A DNA stretch of 64,000 bases from Ilyomonas sp965214235. GTDB lineage: Bacteria; Bacteroidota; Bacteroidia; Chitinophagales; Chitinophagaceae. The notes under the pieces were generated by a model, which was not told the DNA's origin, made no database searches, and worked only from the letters and a program-made list of their open reading frames with translations. A program made the position numbers and the translations under genes. Positions 1-8,435 of the stretch are shown piece after piece; position 1 is the first letter of the stretch, and every line of letters begins with the position of its first letter. The DNA is taken from positions 1,364,001 through 1,428,000 of the forward strand of contig CBDCBH010000003.1 of NCBI GenBank assembly GCA_965214235.1, written 5' to 3'.

Positions 1-792
1 AAATACGCGTAGCGTATCCATCAACGGAATTAATAATAAACCAAAGCCAATGGCCGGCGAAGCAGGCACGGCTAATATATGAGCCGCCGGTGCTAAATTT
101 ATAAAGCGGATTACGAGAATGGCATTAATTAAACCCATCATCATAGAACCGGCATCGCCCATAAAAATTTTTGCCGGATGGTAATTGTAATATAAAAAAG
201 CCAGTATGCTCCCAAATAACGAAAAGGCAATTAACGAGTAAGCCAAATCGCCGTTCAGGTATAGCCAGCTTCCAAACAAAAAGGTAGAAATTAAACTTAA
301 ACTGCCGGCCAAACCATCAACACCGTCAATGAGGTTCATGGCGTTAATAATAACAATTATGGTAAAATAGGTAAGCAAATAACTTACTGCATCGGGTATT
401 TGCTGAATGCCTAAAAAGCCATGCAGGTTGTTAATAAGCAAATGACCTTTAAAGATAAGAATAAAGGAAGCTACTAACTGACCAATAAATTTTTTAAACG
501 GCGACAGCACCATAATATCATCGCCAACACCCAGGAAGAAAATAATAAGAAAGGCAGCCAGTAAATACTGAAATTCTAAAAACTGATTGTTGATACTTAC
601 ATTGAGAAGGAGGCTGAAAACAAAGCCTGCAAATATGCCAACACCGCCAAAACGAGGAACCGGATCAGTATGAATTTTTCTTTCGTCGGGTACATCCACT
701 AACTTCTTTTTTTCAGCCAGATGTATTAAAACAGGAATGAAATAAAAGCTTATAAAAAAGGCGACAACAGCGCCAAGGAATATATACTGCAT
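1..792 (-). CDS. WecA/MraY-family undecaprenyl-phosphate sugar-1-phosphate transferase (3' end outside window)
   Basis: Open reading frame from an ATG at 792 that runs off the left edge, so only the first 264 codons are seen. The translation is a chain of hydrophobic helices with the family signatures in order: VPRFGGVGIF near residue 45, LGVGDDI near 90, an NAMNLIDGVDGLAGS loop near 150 and the YHPAKIFMGDAGS loop near 200. These acidic loops bind Mg and UDP-sugar in this family. It should transfer HexNAc-1-phosphate to undecaprenyl phosphate in the inner membrane, starting O-antigen or another surface polysaccharide. WecA-like is preferred to MraY because no mur genes are nearby, but only half the protein is visible. 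Confidence 0.88.
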   Translation of the reverse strand, partial: MQYIFLGAVVAFFISFYFIPVLIHLAEKKKLVDVPDERKIHTDPVPRFGGVGIFAGFVFSLLLNVSINNQFLEFQYLLAAFLIIFFLGVGDDIMVLSPFKKFIGQLVASFILIFKGHLLINNLHGFLGIQQIPDAVSYLLTYFTIIVIINAMNLIDGVDGLAGSLSLISTFLFGSWLYLNGDLAYSLIAFSLFGSILAFLYYNYHPAKIFMGDAGSMMMGLINAILVIRFINLAPAAHILAVPASPAIGFGLLLIPLMDTLRVF

Positions 793-1182
793 GTTTCTGC
801 GTTAATGGTTTAGCCCAGTCTTTTTTCCGTAATGTAGTGCTTTATACAGGACACAAAAATATTGGTTTTGCACCAAAGCCGTTGATAAAAAACAAACTTA
901 CTACTTTTATCTGCGTTTCTGTATCCGCTATTTTTTTTAATGTAATAATGTTCATAAACAAAATAGGTTACAATTGGTAAGTTTGTAATGCTGGATTCCA
1001 ATAAGAAGCTTACACTGCGCACACTTTATGCCAAACAAAAAGTACTTAGCCTTTTGTATCATTTGTTTTTACTTCATTTTATAAATAAAATTGCTTCTTC
1101 GTTTGTTGTTTTCATAGCAATAAAATGAATTATCTTACTGGCACACAATTTACACTAAACAAAACTTATAAAACCGCTACCG
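793..1182. other. Intergenic gap with one TTTGTTTTTACT element
   Basis: 390 bases without a convincing gene. A 70-codon minus-strand frame has no recognisable content. The only notable item is a copy of the dispersed TTTGTTTTTACT element at 1062-1083 on the plus strand, about 100 bases before the next start codon. Confidence 0.5.
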
Positions 1183-1407
1183 ATGGAACCCGAAGTTGTT
1201 GCTTTTTTAAAACGTGTCGCGCTCTCCGTTTTTCTTATGTTTTGCTGGCTTGCATTCAATGTTGCTATCGGTTTAAAATTCAATCTGGCGTTTGCTGATG
1301 GTTCCGTTTCTTTGGGTAATGTGCTATTTTATGTATGGATGACAGGTAGCTTCGTTTCGCTGCTTCTCTACCTGATAAAAATTTGGAAAAACGCGGAGAG
1401 ATGGTAA
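1183..1407 (+). CDS. Small two-helix membrane protein, unknown function
   Basis: 74 residues with two clear hydrophobic segments (about residues 10-30 and 47-65), a short linker rich in small polar residues, and a basic, aromatic C-terminus (KIWKNAERW). This favours an integral membrane protein with the tail in the cytoplasm. No family was recognised. It lies 54 bases upstream of the AlkA-type glycosylase on the same strand and could be cotranscribed. The hydrophobic pattern suggests a real gene, but coding could not be confirmed by comparison. Confidence 0.6.
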   Translation: MEPEVVAFLKRVALSVFLMFCWLAFNVAIGLKFNLAFADGSVSLGNVLFYVWMTGSFVSLLLYLIKIWKNAERW

Positions 1408-1461
1408 ACTGAAAATGCCTTCTACAGTTTCAGCTTTATAATTACTTCATTATTTACTCTC

Positions 1462-2088
1462 ATGAATTATATTTCTCACTTATCAAAAGATAAAAAATTA
1501 ATTCCGCTGCTTTCGCAATCTTTATCGCCCCTGCAGTTGCATCGCAATATACCTTTACGTTTGATGGCAAGCATTATGAGCCAGCAATTGAATACCAAAG
1601 TTGCCAAAATTATTTTTCATCGCTTCCTGCAACTTTTTAATGGCGATGAACCTACGCCGCAACAAGTTTTGGCAACCGATACTGAGACATTAAGGGCAAT
1701 TGGCCTGAGCTATGCCAAAATAAAATACATACACAACGTTGCCTCTTTTTGCATTGAAAATAATATTGATGATACGATGCTATTGGCAATGAACAATGAA
1801 GATATTATTGCCTTATTTACACAAATAAAAGGCGTTGGCAGATGGACGGTTGAAATGCTGTTGATGTTTACGCTTGGCAGGGAAGATGTATTTGCTGTGG
1901 ATGACCTTGGCGTGCAAAACGCGATGATAAAAATTTATAGTCTTACAGCAGAAAACAAAAAAGAAGTAAAAGAAAAGATGCTGAAAATTTCGGCACGCTG
2001 GAAGCCTTACCGAACCTATGCCTGTATGCACCTTTGGCAATGGAAAGATAATAAGCCTGATGTGGATACGATAAATAAAAACAAATAA
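1462..2088 (+). CDS. DNA-3-methyladenine glycosylase II (AlkA-type, HhH-GPD)
   Basis: 208 residues, the compact AlkA form without the N-terminal beta domain. The helix-hairpin-helix is visible as IKGVGRWTVEMLL (about residues 122-134), followed by the GPD loop with the catalytic aspartate in FAVDDLGVQ (about 145-153). Enzymes of this family remove alkylated purines such as 3-methyladenine by flipping the base and cutting the glycosidic bond, which starts base excision repair in the cytoplasm. There are no iron-sulfur cysteines, so it is not an EndoIII/MutY enzyme. A bidirectional hairpin follows the stop codon. Confidence 0.88.
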   Translation: MNYISHLSKDKKLIPLLSQSLSPLQLHRNIPLRLMASIMSQQLNTKVAKIIFHRFLQLFNGDEPTPQQVLATDTETLRAIGLSYAKIKYIHNVASFCIENNIDDTMLLAMNNEDIIALFTQIKGVGRWTVEMLLMFTLGREDVFAVDDLGVQNAMIKIYSLTAENKKEVKEKMLKISARWKPYRTYACMHLWQWKDNKPDVDTINKNK

Positions 2089-2091
2089 AAA

Positions 2092-2118
2092 AATCCTGCG
2101 GCTTTCGCACACAGGATT
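2092..2118. terminator. Bidirectional hairpin between convergent genes
   Basis: AATCCTG (2092-2098) pairs with CAGGATT (2112-2118), with an inner TGCG/CGCA extension. It is preceded by an A-run, which gives a U-run on the minus strand. It lies between the glycosylase stop and the convergent gene ending at 2145. Confidence 0.65.
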
Positions 2119-2144
2119 GTTCACTTACACAATAAATGCTTCTT

Positions 2145-2555
2145 TTATTGAGCATTTTTCACCACAACTTCTTCTACAGTTTTTGTAGTTGTAGTAATGT
2201 CGAATGTTTGTTTAATGTTAGCTGATGACGACCTGATAATGAAAGTAAGACGTGCATCACCCGGCTCTTTTGTCAACAATACTTTTTTATCGAAAGTTTT
2301 ATCGTTGTACTGTTGCTGATACACCACATCGCCAAATTCATTTTTAATGATAAGGCTGAAAGGCGCGGCACTGGCGTTATCGTATTTTACATTAAATACA
2401 ACACCCTTGTCGGTAGTGCCTACATACTGTACGGCTGATGCAGATTCCTTTCCCCCTTTGTTGGCGGCTGCAAAACCTGAGAAAGAAAGGGTGCCAACTA
2501 AACTTGCGAGGATAATCATCCTGCGAATTCCAAATTTCAATACTTGCTTGTTCAT
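2145..2555 (-). CDS. Secreted hypothetical protein
   Basis: 136 residues with a clear signal peptide: basic start, hydrophobic stretch (MIILASLVGTLSFSGFAAA) and a likely cleavage near residue 31. The mature part reads like a small beta-sandwich (VFNVKYDNASAAPFSLIIKNEFGD), comparable to short secreted proteins common in Chitinophagaceae. It carries no cysteines or catalytic motif. The last residues are valine-rich (VEEVVVKNAQ). The function is unknown; an envelope or stress role is only a guess. It is monocistronic and convergent with the glycosylase gene. Confidence 0.72.
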   Translation of the reverse strand: MNKQVLKFGIRRMIILASLVGTLSFSGFAAANKGGKESASAVQYVGTTDKGVVFNVKYDNASAAPFSLIIKNEFGDVVYQQQYNDKTFDKKVLLTKEPGDARLTFIIRSSSANIKQTFDITTTTKTVEEVVVKNAQ

Positions 2556-2718
2556 AACATTGCTTTTTTAATTGTTAATTAATAAAAAAGGCATCAATCG
2601 GAAAAACGTGCTATGGCAGGAATCGAGGGCAAACCCATCAAAAAGTATAGCAGCAATGAAACGAAATACACCGGTTATTTTTAAACCTGTCATCAGATTG
2701 AAGTGATGAGCGAGGTTG

Positions 2719-2766
2719 TTTGTTTAAACGATAAAACAAAAGTAGAACCTTTTTGTTTAAACGATA
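2719..2766 (+). promoter_or_regulatory. Direct repeat, putative operator
   Basis: The 15-mer TTTGTTTAAACGATA occurs at 2719-2733 and again at 2752-2766, exactly 33 bases apart (three helical turns). It lies upstream of the DUF3072 gene and at the divergent side of the 2145-2555 gene. A nearly identical 21-base sequence recurs at 51313-51333. Confidence 0.5.
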
Positions 2767-2855
2767 CATTAATTTTCATCCGTAACAATTTCTTAATACT
2801 GACCTGTTTTAAAACTGGTTTCATTTTTGAACCTTTTATTGCTAAAAATTATAGT

Positions 2856-3122
2856 ATGGCAAACAAGACAGAAAAAGAAAATGAAGTAAAAACAAACCCT
2901 AATGCTGCACAGCAAAACTTAGATGCAGCCAATTCAAACGTTGAAAAAAATCCTGATGAATGGACAACCGGCGGCGAGCCGATGACCGGCGCACAGAAGT
3001 CGTACTTAAAAACATTATCCGATGAAGCCGGTGAAGAAATGAATAATGATCTCACCAAAGCAGAAGCTTCCAAACGCATTGATGAGTTACAGCACAAAAC
3101 AGGACGGGGATTGAATAATTAG
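2856..3122 (+). CDS. DUF3072 domain protein
   Basis: 88 residues from the ATG at 2856. This start was preferred to an earlier in-frame ATG at 2703 because the upstream segment is not conserved-looking and overlaps the operator-like repeats. The second half has the DUF3072 signature: NPDEWTTGGEPMTGAQKSYL, then LSDEAGE, DLTKAEASKRIDELQ and KTGRG. The first 30 residues are charged and probably disordered. The biochemical role of DUF3072 is not known. The sequence predicts a small, soluble, very hydrophilic helical protein. A strong bidirectional terminator follows. Confidence 0.85.
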   Translation: MANKTEKENEVKTNPNAAQQNLDAANSNVEKNPDEWTTGGEPMTGAQKSYLKTLSDEAGEEMNNDLTKAEASKRIDELQHKTGRGLNN

Positions 3123-3136
3123 ATTGGATTGATTAC

Positions 3137-3173
3137 AAAAACAGGCGGCTGAAGTCATCAGCCGCCTGTTTTT
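3137..3173. terminator. Strong bidirectional terminator
   Basis: A 16-bp perfect stem (3137-3152 with 3158-3173) containing ACAGGCGGCTGA, a 5-base loop agtca, an A-run on the left and a T-run on the right. It serves the two convergent genes ending at 3122 and 3189. Confidence 0.9.
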
Positions 3174-3188
3174 ATTTATTGCAAAAAT

Positions 3189-4532
3189 TTATCTTCCTTT
3201 CAGCCAGCCTTCCGGGTTTAAAAAATTTCCTTGTTCATTCGATACCATAAAATGCACCATGCCGCCGCCATCATCGTTCACTGCTGCTTTGCCCACAATG
3301 GTTCCGGCTTGTACCACATCGTTCTTTACAACGCTCACGGTTGACAAATGGCTGTACGTGGTAAAATATTTACCATGCCTTACCAACACATATCTTTCAT
3401 CGCCCAAGTCTACTACTGCCAGTACCACTCCGTCGGCAACCGCTTTTACAATAGCGCCAACCGGAACGCCAATATCAATACCATCGTTGTTATCCACCAG
3501 TTTTCCAATACTATACTTGCCAAAAGGAATTAAAACAACACCACTACTTACCGGCCAAGGCAAACGACCTCTGTTGTTTTCAAAGTTAACGGAAGCGGTG
3601 AGGTTTTCCGGCGTTGATTCTAATGCGCTATAAGTACGGTTGCTACGGGGCGTTGCTGTTGACGCAGATGTAGTTGCACTTTGCGTTGCTGAGGTGTTAT
3701 CGGCAGTTCCGTTATTATTTGCCTGTTGTTGGGCCAGTTTTTTCTTTCTATCTTCATCCTGCTGGCGGGCAAGCTGAGCCTGCCGTTCCTGATCTTTCCG
3801 TTTGGCTTCTGCAATTTCTCTGGCAATAATAAGTTTCATTTGTCCTTGCAGCTTGCGGCGTGTGGCTTCGCGGTCGCGTATCTGCGTGCTTAATTCTTTT
3901 TCTTTTCCCTGCAAGCCATGCACTACTTCATCTTTCTCTTTGCGGTCAAGTTCCATTTGTTGTATTTGCTTGCCTTGCTCCTGAAGTGTTGAGCTTTTTT
4001 GCAGCTTGGTATTGGTAAGGTTGCCCATTTTAACCTGCAAAAGATTTTTTGTTTTGATGATGTTATTCGCCTGCTCTTCGCGGTACTGACGATAACTTTT
4101 TAAATAAGAAATTCGTTTGATGGCATCATTAAAATTTTCAGCCGAAAAAATAAAATTCAGATAGTCGTAATTGCTTCTGTTTTTATAAGCGAACACCAAA
4201 TTTTTTGCATAGCGTTCTTTCAGCGTATCCAGTTCTTTTTTATAACGATAAATGTCAAGGTTATTCAAATAAATATCATCATCAATTTTATGCAGTTCTT
4301 TATTAATGCTGCCAACCAGTTCTTCACGCGCTTTTATTTTCCGCTGTACTAAAGCCAGTTGGCTGATAGAATGTTTTTTATTCTTTTTTATGTCACTTAA
4401 CGTGTTGTTTAAATCTGCCAGTTCTTTTTGTAATTGTTGTTGCTTGCGCTGAATATCTTCTTTGCTTTCCTGTGCAAAACAGCTTATGCCAAGGCCAAAA
4501 AATGCAATAAAAACAAACGCTTTCGTTATCAT
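3189..4532 (-). CDS. EnvC-like murein hydrolase activator (coiled coil plus degenerate M23/LytM domain)
   Basis: 447 residues. A signal peptide (cleavage after CFAQ, about residue 20) is followed by about 220 residues of coiled coil, a low-complexity Gln/Ala/Thr/Ser linker, and a C-terminal LytM fold (about 335-447). The zinc site looks broken. The first ligand position has NNDGID where active enzymes have a histidine four before the aspartate, and the final HxH appears as MVHFMV with only one histidine, while YSHLS is kept. As in EnvC/NlpD, it probably activates an amidase during cell division rather than cutting peptidoglycan. It follows the DUF4292 and dut genes in the usual Bacteroidetes order. 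Confidence 0.87.
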   Translation of the reverse strand: MITKAFVFIAFFGLGISCFAQESKEDIQRKQQQLQKELADLNNTLSDIKKNKKHSISQLALVQRKIKAREELVGSINKELHKIDDDIYLNNLDIYRYKKELDTLKERYAKNLVFAYKNRSNYDYLNFIFSAENFNDAIKRISYLKSYRQYREEQANNIIKTKNLLQVKMGNLTNTKLQKSSTLQEQGKQIQQMELDRKEKDEVVHGLQGKEKELSTQIRDREATRRKLQGQMKLIIAREIAEAKRKDQERQAQLARQQDEDRKKKLAQQQANNNGTADNTSATQSATTSASTATPRSNRTYSALESTPENLTASVNFENNRGRLPWPVSSGVVLIPFGKYSIGKLVDNNDGIDIGVPVGAIVKAVADGVVLAVVDLGDERYVLVRHGKYFTTYSHLSTVSVVKNDVVQAGTIVGKAAVNDDGGGMVHFMVSNEQGNFLNPEGWLKGR

Positions 4533-4606
4533 ATTTTTTATTTGATAGAAGAACCAATAAAATTAGTGGATGAATAAGATAGAGTACGTTTGCGCGGTGT
4601 TAATTA

Positions 4607-5443
4607 TTATCTTCTGCGATAGTTTTTTGGTATGTTGAAAGGAAAGGTTTGCGGCTTATCAAAATCGTACTGCTTAAACAGGAGGTTAACATCCAGCTTC
4701 GATTGTTCGGCAACCAATATTTTCCGCGAGGTTGAAAAATAAAAGTCATTCACCTTATCGTAATCATCAAATGTAATATCAGCCGTTCGGTTTTTTAGCG
4801 GGTTCACATCATCCAATTTGCTATGCAACACACGAAGATCATCTTTGTTTAGTGTCAAAAGGTTTTTAAACATTTCGCCTGCCATCAATATCAGCAAATT
4901 ATCGCTGCTTTCTTTGTACGAGATAATATTGCTGTCTAAGTAAACCGGATTGCCAATTAATATATCCTGAAGGTTTTTAAAATCTACGGGCACCTGGGTA
5001 AGTTCTTGCAGATAGCCAATGCGGCGGTATTGAATAATTTTTTGCAGCTTATTCATAATTTTTACACTGTCGGGCGTTATCATCACCCGAAAGCCTTCAA
5101 TGCCCAAAGCGCCGGTGAGCGATAGCCAGATTATACTATCTTTTTGCATACGCAAATACACTGTTGCCTGCCCGTTGCCTTCGCTGCCATCGTAATCCAT
5201 TTTTACTTTGGCAGTGAAGGTTGTAAAATGAATGCGCTGCTTATCAAGCCGGCTTATAATGTTTTTTACAATCATCGCCGAATCAATCATGGCAGACTGT
5301 GTGATTACTTTCGAAATAGTATCTTTTGTGGTGATAACGTTACCAATACGCTCTATTTTATTTACCGGTCGGCATGCACCGAACAGAGCAATTACAAACA
5401 GGTTTACATAAAGCAATCGCAGCAAAAGGTTCGTTATTTTCAT
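4607..5443 (-). CDS. DUF4292 lipoprotein
   Basis: 278 residues with a lipoprotein signal peptide. The hydrophobic run ends in ALFGAC, so lipidation is expected at the cysteine near residue 24. The mature protein has the pattern of DUF4292, a LolA/LolB-like beta-rich domain: KMDYDGSEGNGQATVYLRMQ near residue 85, SLTGALGIEGFRVMITPDSV near 112 and a DFKNLQDILIGNP segment. The LolB resemblance suggests lipid or lipoprotein handling at the outer membrane, but no direct function is known. It sits between dut and the EnvC-like gene, an arrangement seen across Bacteroidetes. Confidence 0.83.
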   Translation of the reverse strand: MKITNLLLRLLYVNLFVIALFGACRPVNKIERIGNVITTKDTISKVITQSAMIDSAMIVKNIISRLDKQRIHFTTFTAKVKMDYDGSEGNGQATVYLRMQKDSIIWLSLTGALGIEGFRVMITPDSVKIMNKLQKIIQYRRIGYLQELTQVPVDFKNLQDILIGNPVYLDSNIISYKESSDNLLILMAGEMFKNLLTLNKDDLRVLHSKLDDVNPLKNRTADITFDDYDKVNDFYFSTSRKILVAEQSKLDVNLLFKQYDFDKPQTFPFNIPKNYRRR

Positions 5444-5473
5444 TCTTCTTTTTTACGTTTTGTTTTGCAACAC

Positions 5474-5917
5474 TTATTGTTTGCCTGTATGCCCGAAACC
5501 ACCGGCACTTCTTTCGGTTGATTTAATTTCTGTTACTTCTATCCAATTTATTTGTTCAACCGGCGATATCACCATTTGAGCAATCCGATCGCCGGGTTGT
5601 ATAGTATGTTCTTCGTTTGATAAATTGATTAAGATAACTTTTATTTCACCACGATAATCGGCATCTATGGTTCCCGGGCTGTTTAAACATGTAATGCCAT
5701 GATTAATGGCAAGACCGCTGCGCGGACGTATTTGCGCTTCGTAGCCATCGGGCAGTTCTATGTACAAGCCGGTTGGCACCAATGTTCTTTGCAAAGGTTG
5801 CAGAACGATGGCTTCTTTTATATCGGCTCTGATATCCATACCGGCAGCGCCGGTTGTTGCATAATGCGGCAACGGGTTGGCAGAACGGTTGATGATGTTA
5901 ACAGCGCAGGTTTTCAC
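5474..5917 (-). CDS. dut: dUTP diphosphatase
   Basis: A trimeric dUTPase that hydrolyses dUTP to dUMP and PPi, keeping uracil out of DNA and supplying dUMP for thymidylate synthesis. The five family motifs are present in order: GAAGMDIRAD, RPRSGLAINHG, GTIDADYRGE with the catalytic aspartate, GDRIAQMVI and the flexible C-terminal RSAGGFGHTG. No ATG lies near the domain. The upstream frame to 6004 reads as hydrophobic sequence unlike a dUTPase. The GTG at 5917 gives 147 residues starting MKTCAVNIINRS, the normal family length, and was chosen as the start. Confidence 0.93.
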   Translation of the reverse strand: MKTCAVNIINRSANPLPHYATTGAAGMDIRADIKEAIVLQPLQRTLVPTGLYIELPDGYEAQIRPRSGLAINHGITCLNSPGTIDADYRGEIKVILINLSNEEHTIQPGDRIAQMVISPVEQINWIEVTEIKSTERSAGGFGHTGKQ

Positions 5918-6182
5918 AGCGGCAAAACTAAGAAACGAGAAAATAGCGATTGTGTAAATAAAGAAAAGATGTTGGGGCTTGTTGTTCACATGAGCAAAAA
6001 GCACTCTTTTTATTTACTGCAAACACTACATTTGTTTTCCTTTTCGATGCGCTTATAAACGTAATTGTTTCTCTTATCATCTGTCTAAAGAGGTTAGTAA
6101 CATTGATATTTTGACTTCAAGTAATTCAACCTCGCTTTTAAAAGTTTAGCTGACAAAACAGCTAATTTAGAACAATGCAAGC

Positions 6183-6318
6183 CCAAAAAAGCCCAGCATA
6201 GATGAAGTGCTGGGCATTGCAGTGAAAATACTGCAGATCATTCAAATTGGAGTAAGTATCTATCACATATTGTGGTAAGATACCAGCGGTTAGGGATAGT
6301 AGCCCAGCCGCCTTTTTG
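6183..6318 (-). ncRNA. Candidate structured small RNA (6S-like architecture)
   Basis: On the minus strand a perfect TAnnTTTG -7 box (TACGTTTG, 6331-6324) is followed by about 130 bases without a useful ORF. The RNA would end in a textbook terminator: GCCCAGCA (6215-6208), a 9-base loop, TGCTGGGC (6198-6191), then six U (6190-6185). Inside are a 5' hairpin (GCGG/CCGC plus GGG/CCC), a GTATCT/AGATAC hairpin and a TGCAGT/ACTGCA hairpin. The 5' GCTGGGC can also pair with the terminator's 5' arm. That would give a closed stem, a central bubble with a 3' hairpin, and an apical stem, the plan of 6S RNA. The identity is inference, and the -33 box is weak. Confidence 0.5.
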
Positions 6319-6396
6319 TTACACAAACGTACAATATATGTGTAAACTAAAACGAATTACACTTCTTATCGTACTTTCTTTACTTAATCTTTAAAT

Positions 6397-6975
6397 ATGA
6401 ACAACTACTCCGCACATCCATCTTCTTACATTGATGAGCCTTGCGCTATTGGCAACGGCACGCACATCTGGCATTTTTGCCACATCATGCAAAACTGTGT
6501 GATTGGAGAAAACTGCAACATCGGGCAAAATGTAATGATTGGTAAAGGCGTAATCTTAGGCAACAATGTGAAAGTGCAAAACAATGTTTCTCTGTATGAA
6601 GGAGTGGTATGCGAAAACGATGTGTTTATCGGTCCATCGGTTGTGTTTACCAATGTAATTAATCCTCGCAGCGCCATTTCGCGAAAGCATCAATTTAAAC
6701 AAACGCTTGTAAAACAGGGTGCATCTATTGGTGCGAATGCAACCATTATTTGCGGCATTACCATTGGCAAATTCGCTTTTATAGGAGCCGGTTCTGTGGT
6801 TACAAAGCAGGTTGCCGCTTATGCATTGGTAAAAGGAAATCCAGCCAAACAAAGCGGCTGGATGAGCGAACACGGACATAAGCTTTTGTTTGATGAAAAT
6901 GGCATTGCCATTTGTGCAGGTACCGGAGAAAAATATATTTTGAAAGAGGGAATAGTAACAAAAATTGAGAAGTGA
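6397..6975 (+). CDS. Hexapeptide-repeat N-acetyltransferase (WbpD/WlbB-like)
   Basis: 192 residues dominated by a left-handed beta helix. Imperfect hexapeptides run from about residue 10 to 150, with the interruption that binds substrate (NVINPRSAISRKHQFKQTLV, about 87-106). The pattern matches WbpD/WlbB, which acetylate the 3-amino group of UDP-2-acetamido-3-amino-2,3-dideoxy-glucuronate using acetyl-CoA on the way to surface sugars. The C-terminal 35 residues include SGWMSEHGHKL, typical of this subgroup. No dehydrogenase or aminotransferase partner is adjacent, so the sugar substrate is inferred only from similarity. A bidirectional terminator follows. Confidence 0.85.
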   Translation: MNNYSAHPSSYIDEPCAIGNGTHIWHFCHIMQNCVIGENCNIGQNVMIGKGVILGNNVKVQNNVSLYEGVVCENDVFIGPSVVFTNVINPRSAISRKHQFKQTLVKQGASIGANATIICGITIGKFAFIGAGSVVTKQVAAYALVKGNPAKQSGWMSEHGHKLLFDENGIAICAGTGEKYILKEGIVTKIEK

Positions 6976-7009
6976 AATGTGTAGCGTTTGTTTTTATTGC
7001 AAAATAAAC

Positions 7010-7040
7010 AAAGCCTTTTGTTTTTACAACAAAAGGCTTT
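7010..7040. terminator. Bidirectional terminator
   Basis: A 13-bp stem AAAGCCTTTTGTT (7010-7022) / AACAAAAGGCTTT (7028-7040) lies between the convergent acetyltransferase and dnaN genes. It is preceded by a TTTGTTTTTATTGC copy of the dispersed element at 6987. Confidence 0.88.
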
Positions 7041-7075
7041 GTTTATTCAGACTGATTGCTAAAGGCTTACCGCTT

Positions 7076-8191
7076 TTAATTATTCAGCATCAGCGGCATT
7101 ACCAGCATTAATAAATCTTCGCCTTCTTCCTGCTCAATAGGCTTTACAATGCCTGCTTTTGTTGGTGTTGAGAGTTCTACCTTCACCTCATTATTATCAG
7201 CCGCATTCAGCATTTCAATTAAAAATTTTGCGTTAAAAGCAATTTGCAAATCTTCGCCATCGTACTGGCAATTCATCCGTTCATTTCCTTCAAAACTAAA
7301 ATCAACATCCTGTGCAGTTAGCTGCAATTCGCTTCCGGTAATGGCAAGTGCAACCTGGTTGGTGCTTTTGTTACTAAACACATTAATGCGGCGCAACGCT
7401 CCCTGAAACTCGTTTTTATTTACCACTAATTTGTAAGGATTATCAATTGGTATTACCACTTTATAATCGGGGAACCGGGCATCTATCAACCGGCAAATTA
7501 AACGTGTAGTTCCATGCGTTACAAACAAATGATTGCTGTTGTAGCCAATGGTAATTTCATCATTGTTATCAGGCAGTACGTTTCGTAATAAATTCAAAGG
7601 TTTTTTAGGAACGATGAAGTTGTCGTTTTTAGGAGCGCTTACATCGGTTCTTTTATAACGAACCAGGCGATGCGCATCGGTTGCTACAAACTGAACATAT
7701 TCTTTATTCAATTCAAAATAAACACCTGTCATGGCAGGTCGCAAATCATCGGTGCTTACGGCAAATAACGTTTTGTTTATTGCAGTTACCAATGCACTGC
7801 TCATCATGGTAAAATTATTGGTATCATCAGCCACGGGCTCTTTCGGAAAATTATCCGGGTTTTCGCCCATCATTTTATACTTGCCGTTGCTGCTGGTTAT
7901 TTCAATACCAAAATTTTTATCAATCGAAAAAGTAAGTGGCTGATCAGAAATATTTTTTAAAGAGTCCATCAAAATTTTGGCAGGCACGCAAACCCGTCCG
8001 TTTTCATTGCTTTCCACATCCATCTGCACACGCATTACGGTTTCTAAATCGGTAGCGGTGATGCTTAATCTTTTATCGGAAATATCAAACGAAAAATCTT
8101 CTAAAATAGGCAACACGGTGTTGGCATTAATAACGCCGCTGATCTGCTGCAATTGCTTTAACAATGAAGAGGAAGAGACGATAAATTTCAT
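7076..8191 (-). CDS. dnaN: DNA polymerase III sliding clamp (beta subunit)
   Basis: 371 residues, the normal length for a bacterial clamp of three similar domains. Typical features include the MKFIVSSSSLLKQLQ start, PILEDFSFDI, the domain 2 segment RPAMTGVYFEL, FVATDAHRLVRYKR and the C-terminal MLVMPLMLNN. The C-terminal tail forms part of the pocket that binds polymerase, MutS and other partners. The dimeric ring encircles DNA and tethers the replicative polymerase. The gene stands alone here, not beside dnaA, as is common in Bacteroidetes. A TACGTTTG promoter box lies about 60 bases upstream. Confidence 0.97.
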   Translation of the reverse strand: MKFIVSSSSLLKQLQQISGVINANTVLPILEDFSFDISDKRLSITATDLETVMRVQMDVESNENGRVCVPAKILMDSLKNISDQPLTFSIDKNFGIEITSSNGKYKMMGENPDNFPKEPVADDTNNFTMMSSALVTAINKTLFAVSTDDLRPAMTGVYFELNKEYVQFVATDAHRLVRYKRTDVSAPKNDNFIVPKKPLNLLRNVLPDNNDEITIGYNSNHLFVTHGTTRLICRLIDARFPDYKVVIPIDNPYKLVVNKNEFQGALRRINVFSNKSTNQVALAITGSELQLTAQDVDFSFEGNERMNCQYDGEDLQIAFNAKFLIEMLNAADNNEVKVELSTPTKAGIVKPIEQEEGEDLLMLVMPLMLNN

Positions 8192-8248
8192 TCGTATAAA
8201 TATTTATTTTTCTGGTAAAATAAAATTTGCTGTAACAATACAGGACAA

Positions 8249-8256
8249 CAAACGTA
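8249..8256 (-). promoter_or_regulatory. -7 box of dnaN promoter
   Basis: TACGTTTG on the minus strand fits the Bacteroidetes TAnnTTTG element exactly. It would give a leader of about 50 bases before the dnaN ATG at 8191. No strong -33 box is seen. Confidence 0.5.
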
Positions 8257-8435
8257 CTGTAAAATATGGAGAATCTGCCATGACGTGCAAACTGTGTTAG
8301 CAAAAAAACAATACATCTTAGAAAGGATTTCGTTAAAAAAAATTGAAAAAGAAAAAGCAGTTTCTTTCGATTACGAAACACATCGTATGTTTGCTACGAA
8401 GTAATTCGTAATTAAATATTCTTCAAACTTAAATT

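Noticed and set aside
810..1022. 70-codon minus-strand frame before the WecA-like gene
   Set aside because: No family or compositional sign of coding; it lies in the likely promoter region.
2703..2855. Longer N-terminus for the DUF3072 protein
   Set aside because: The segment contains the operator-like repeats and does not resemble the family; the ATG at 2856 gives the normal length.
5918..6004. Upstream extension of dut to an ATG at 6004
   Set aside because: It would add a hydrophobic segment not seen in dUTPases; the GTG at 5917 gives the normal protein.
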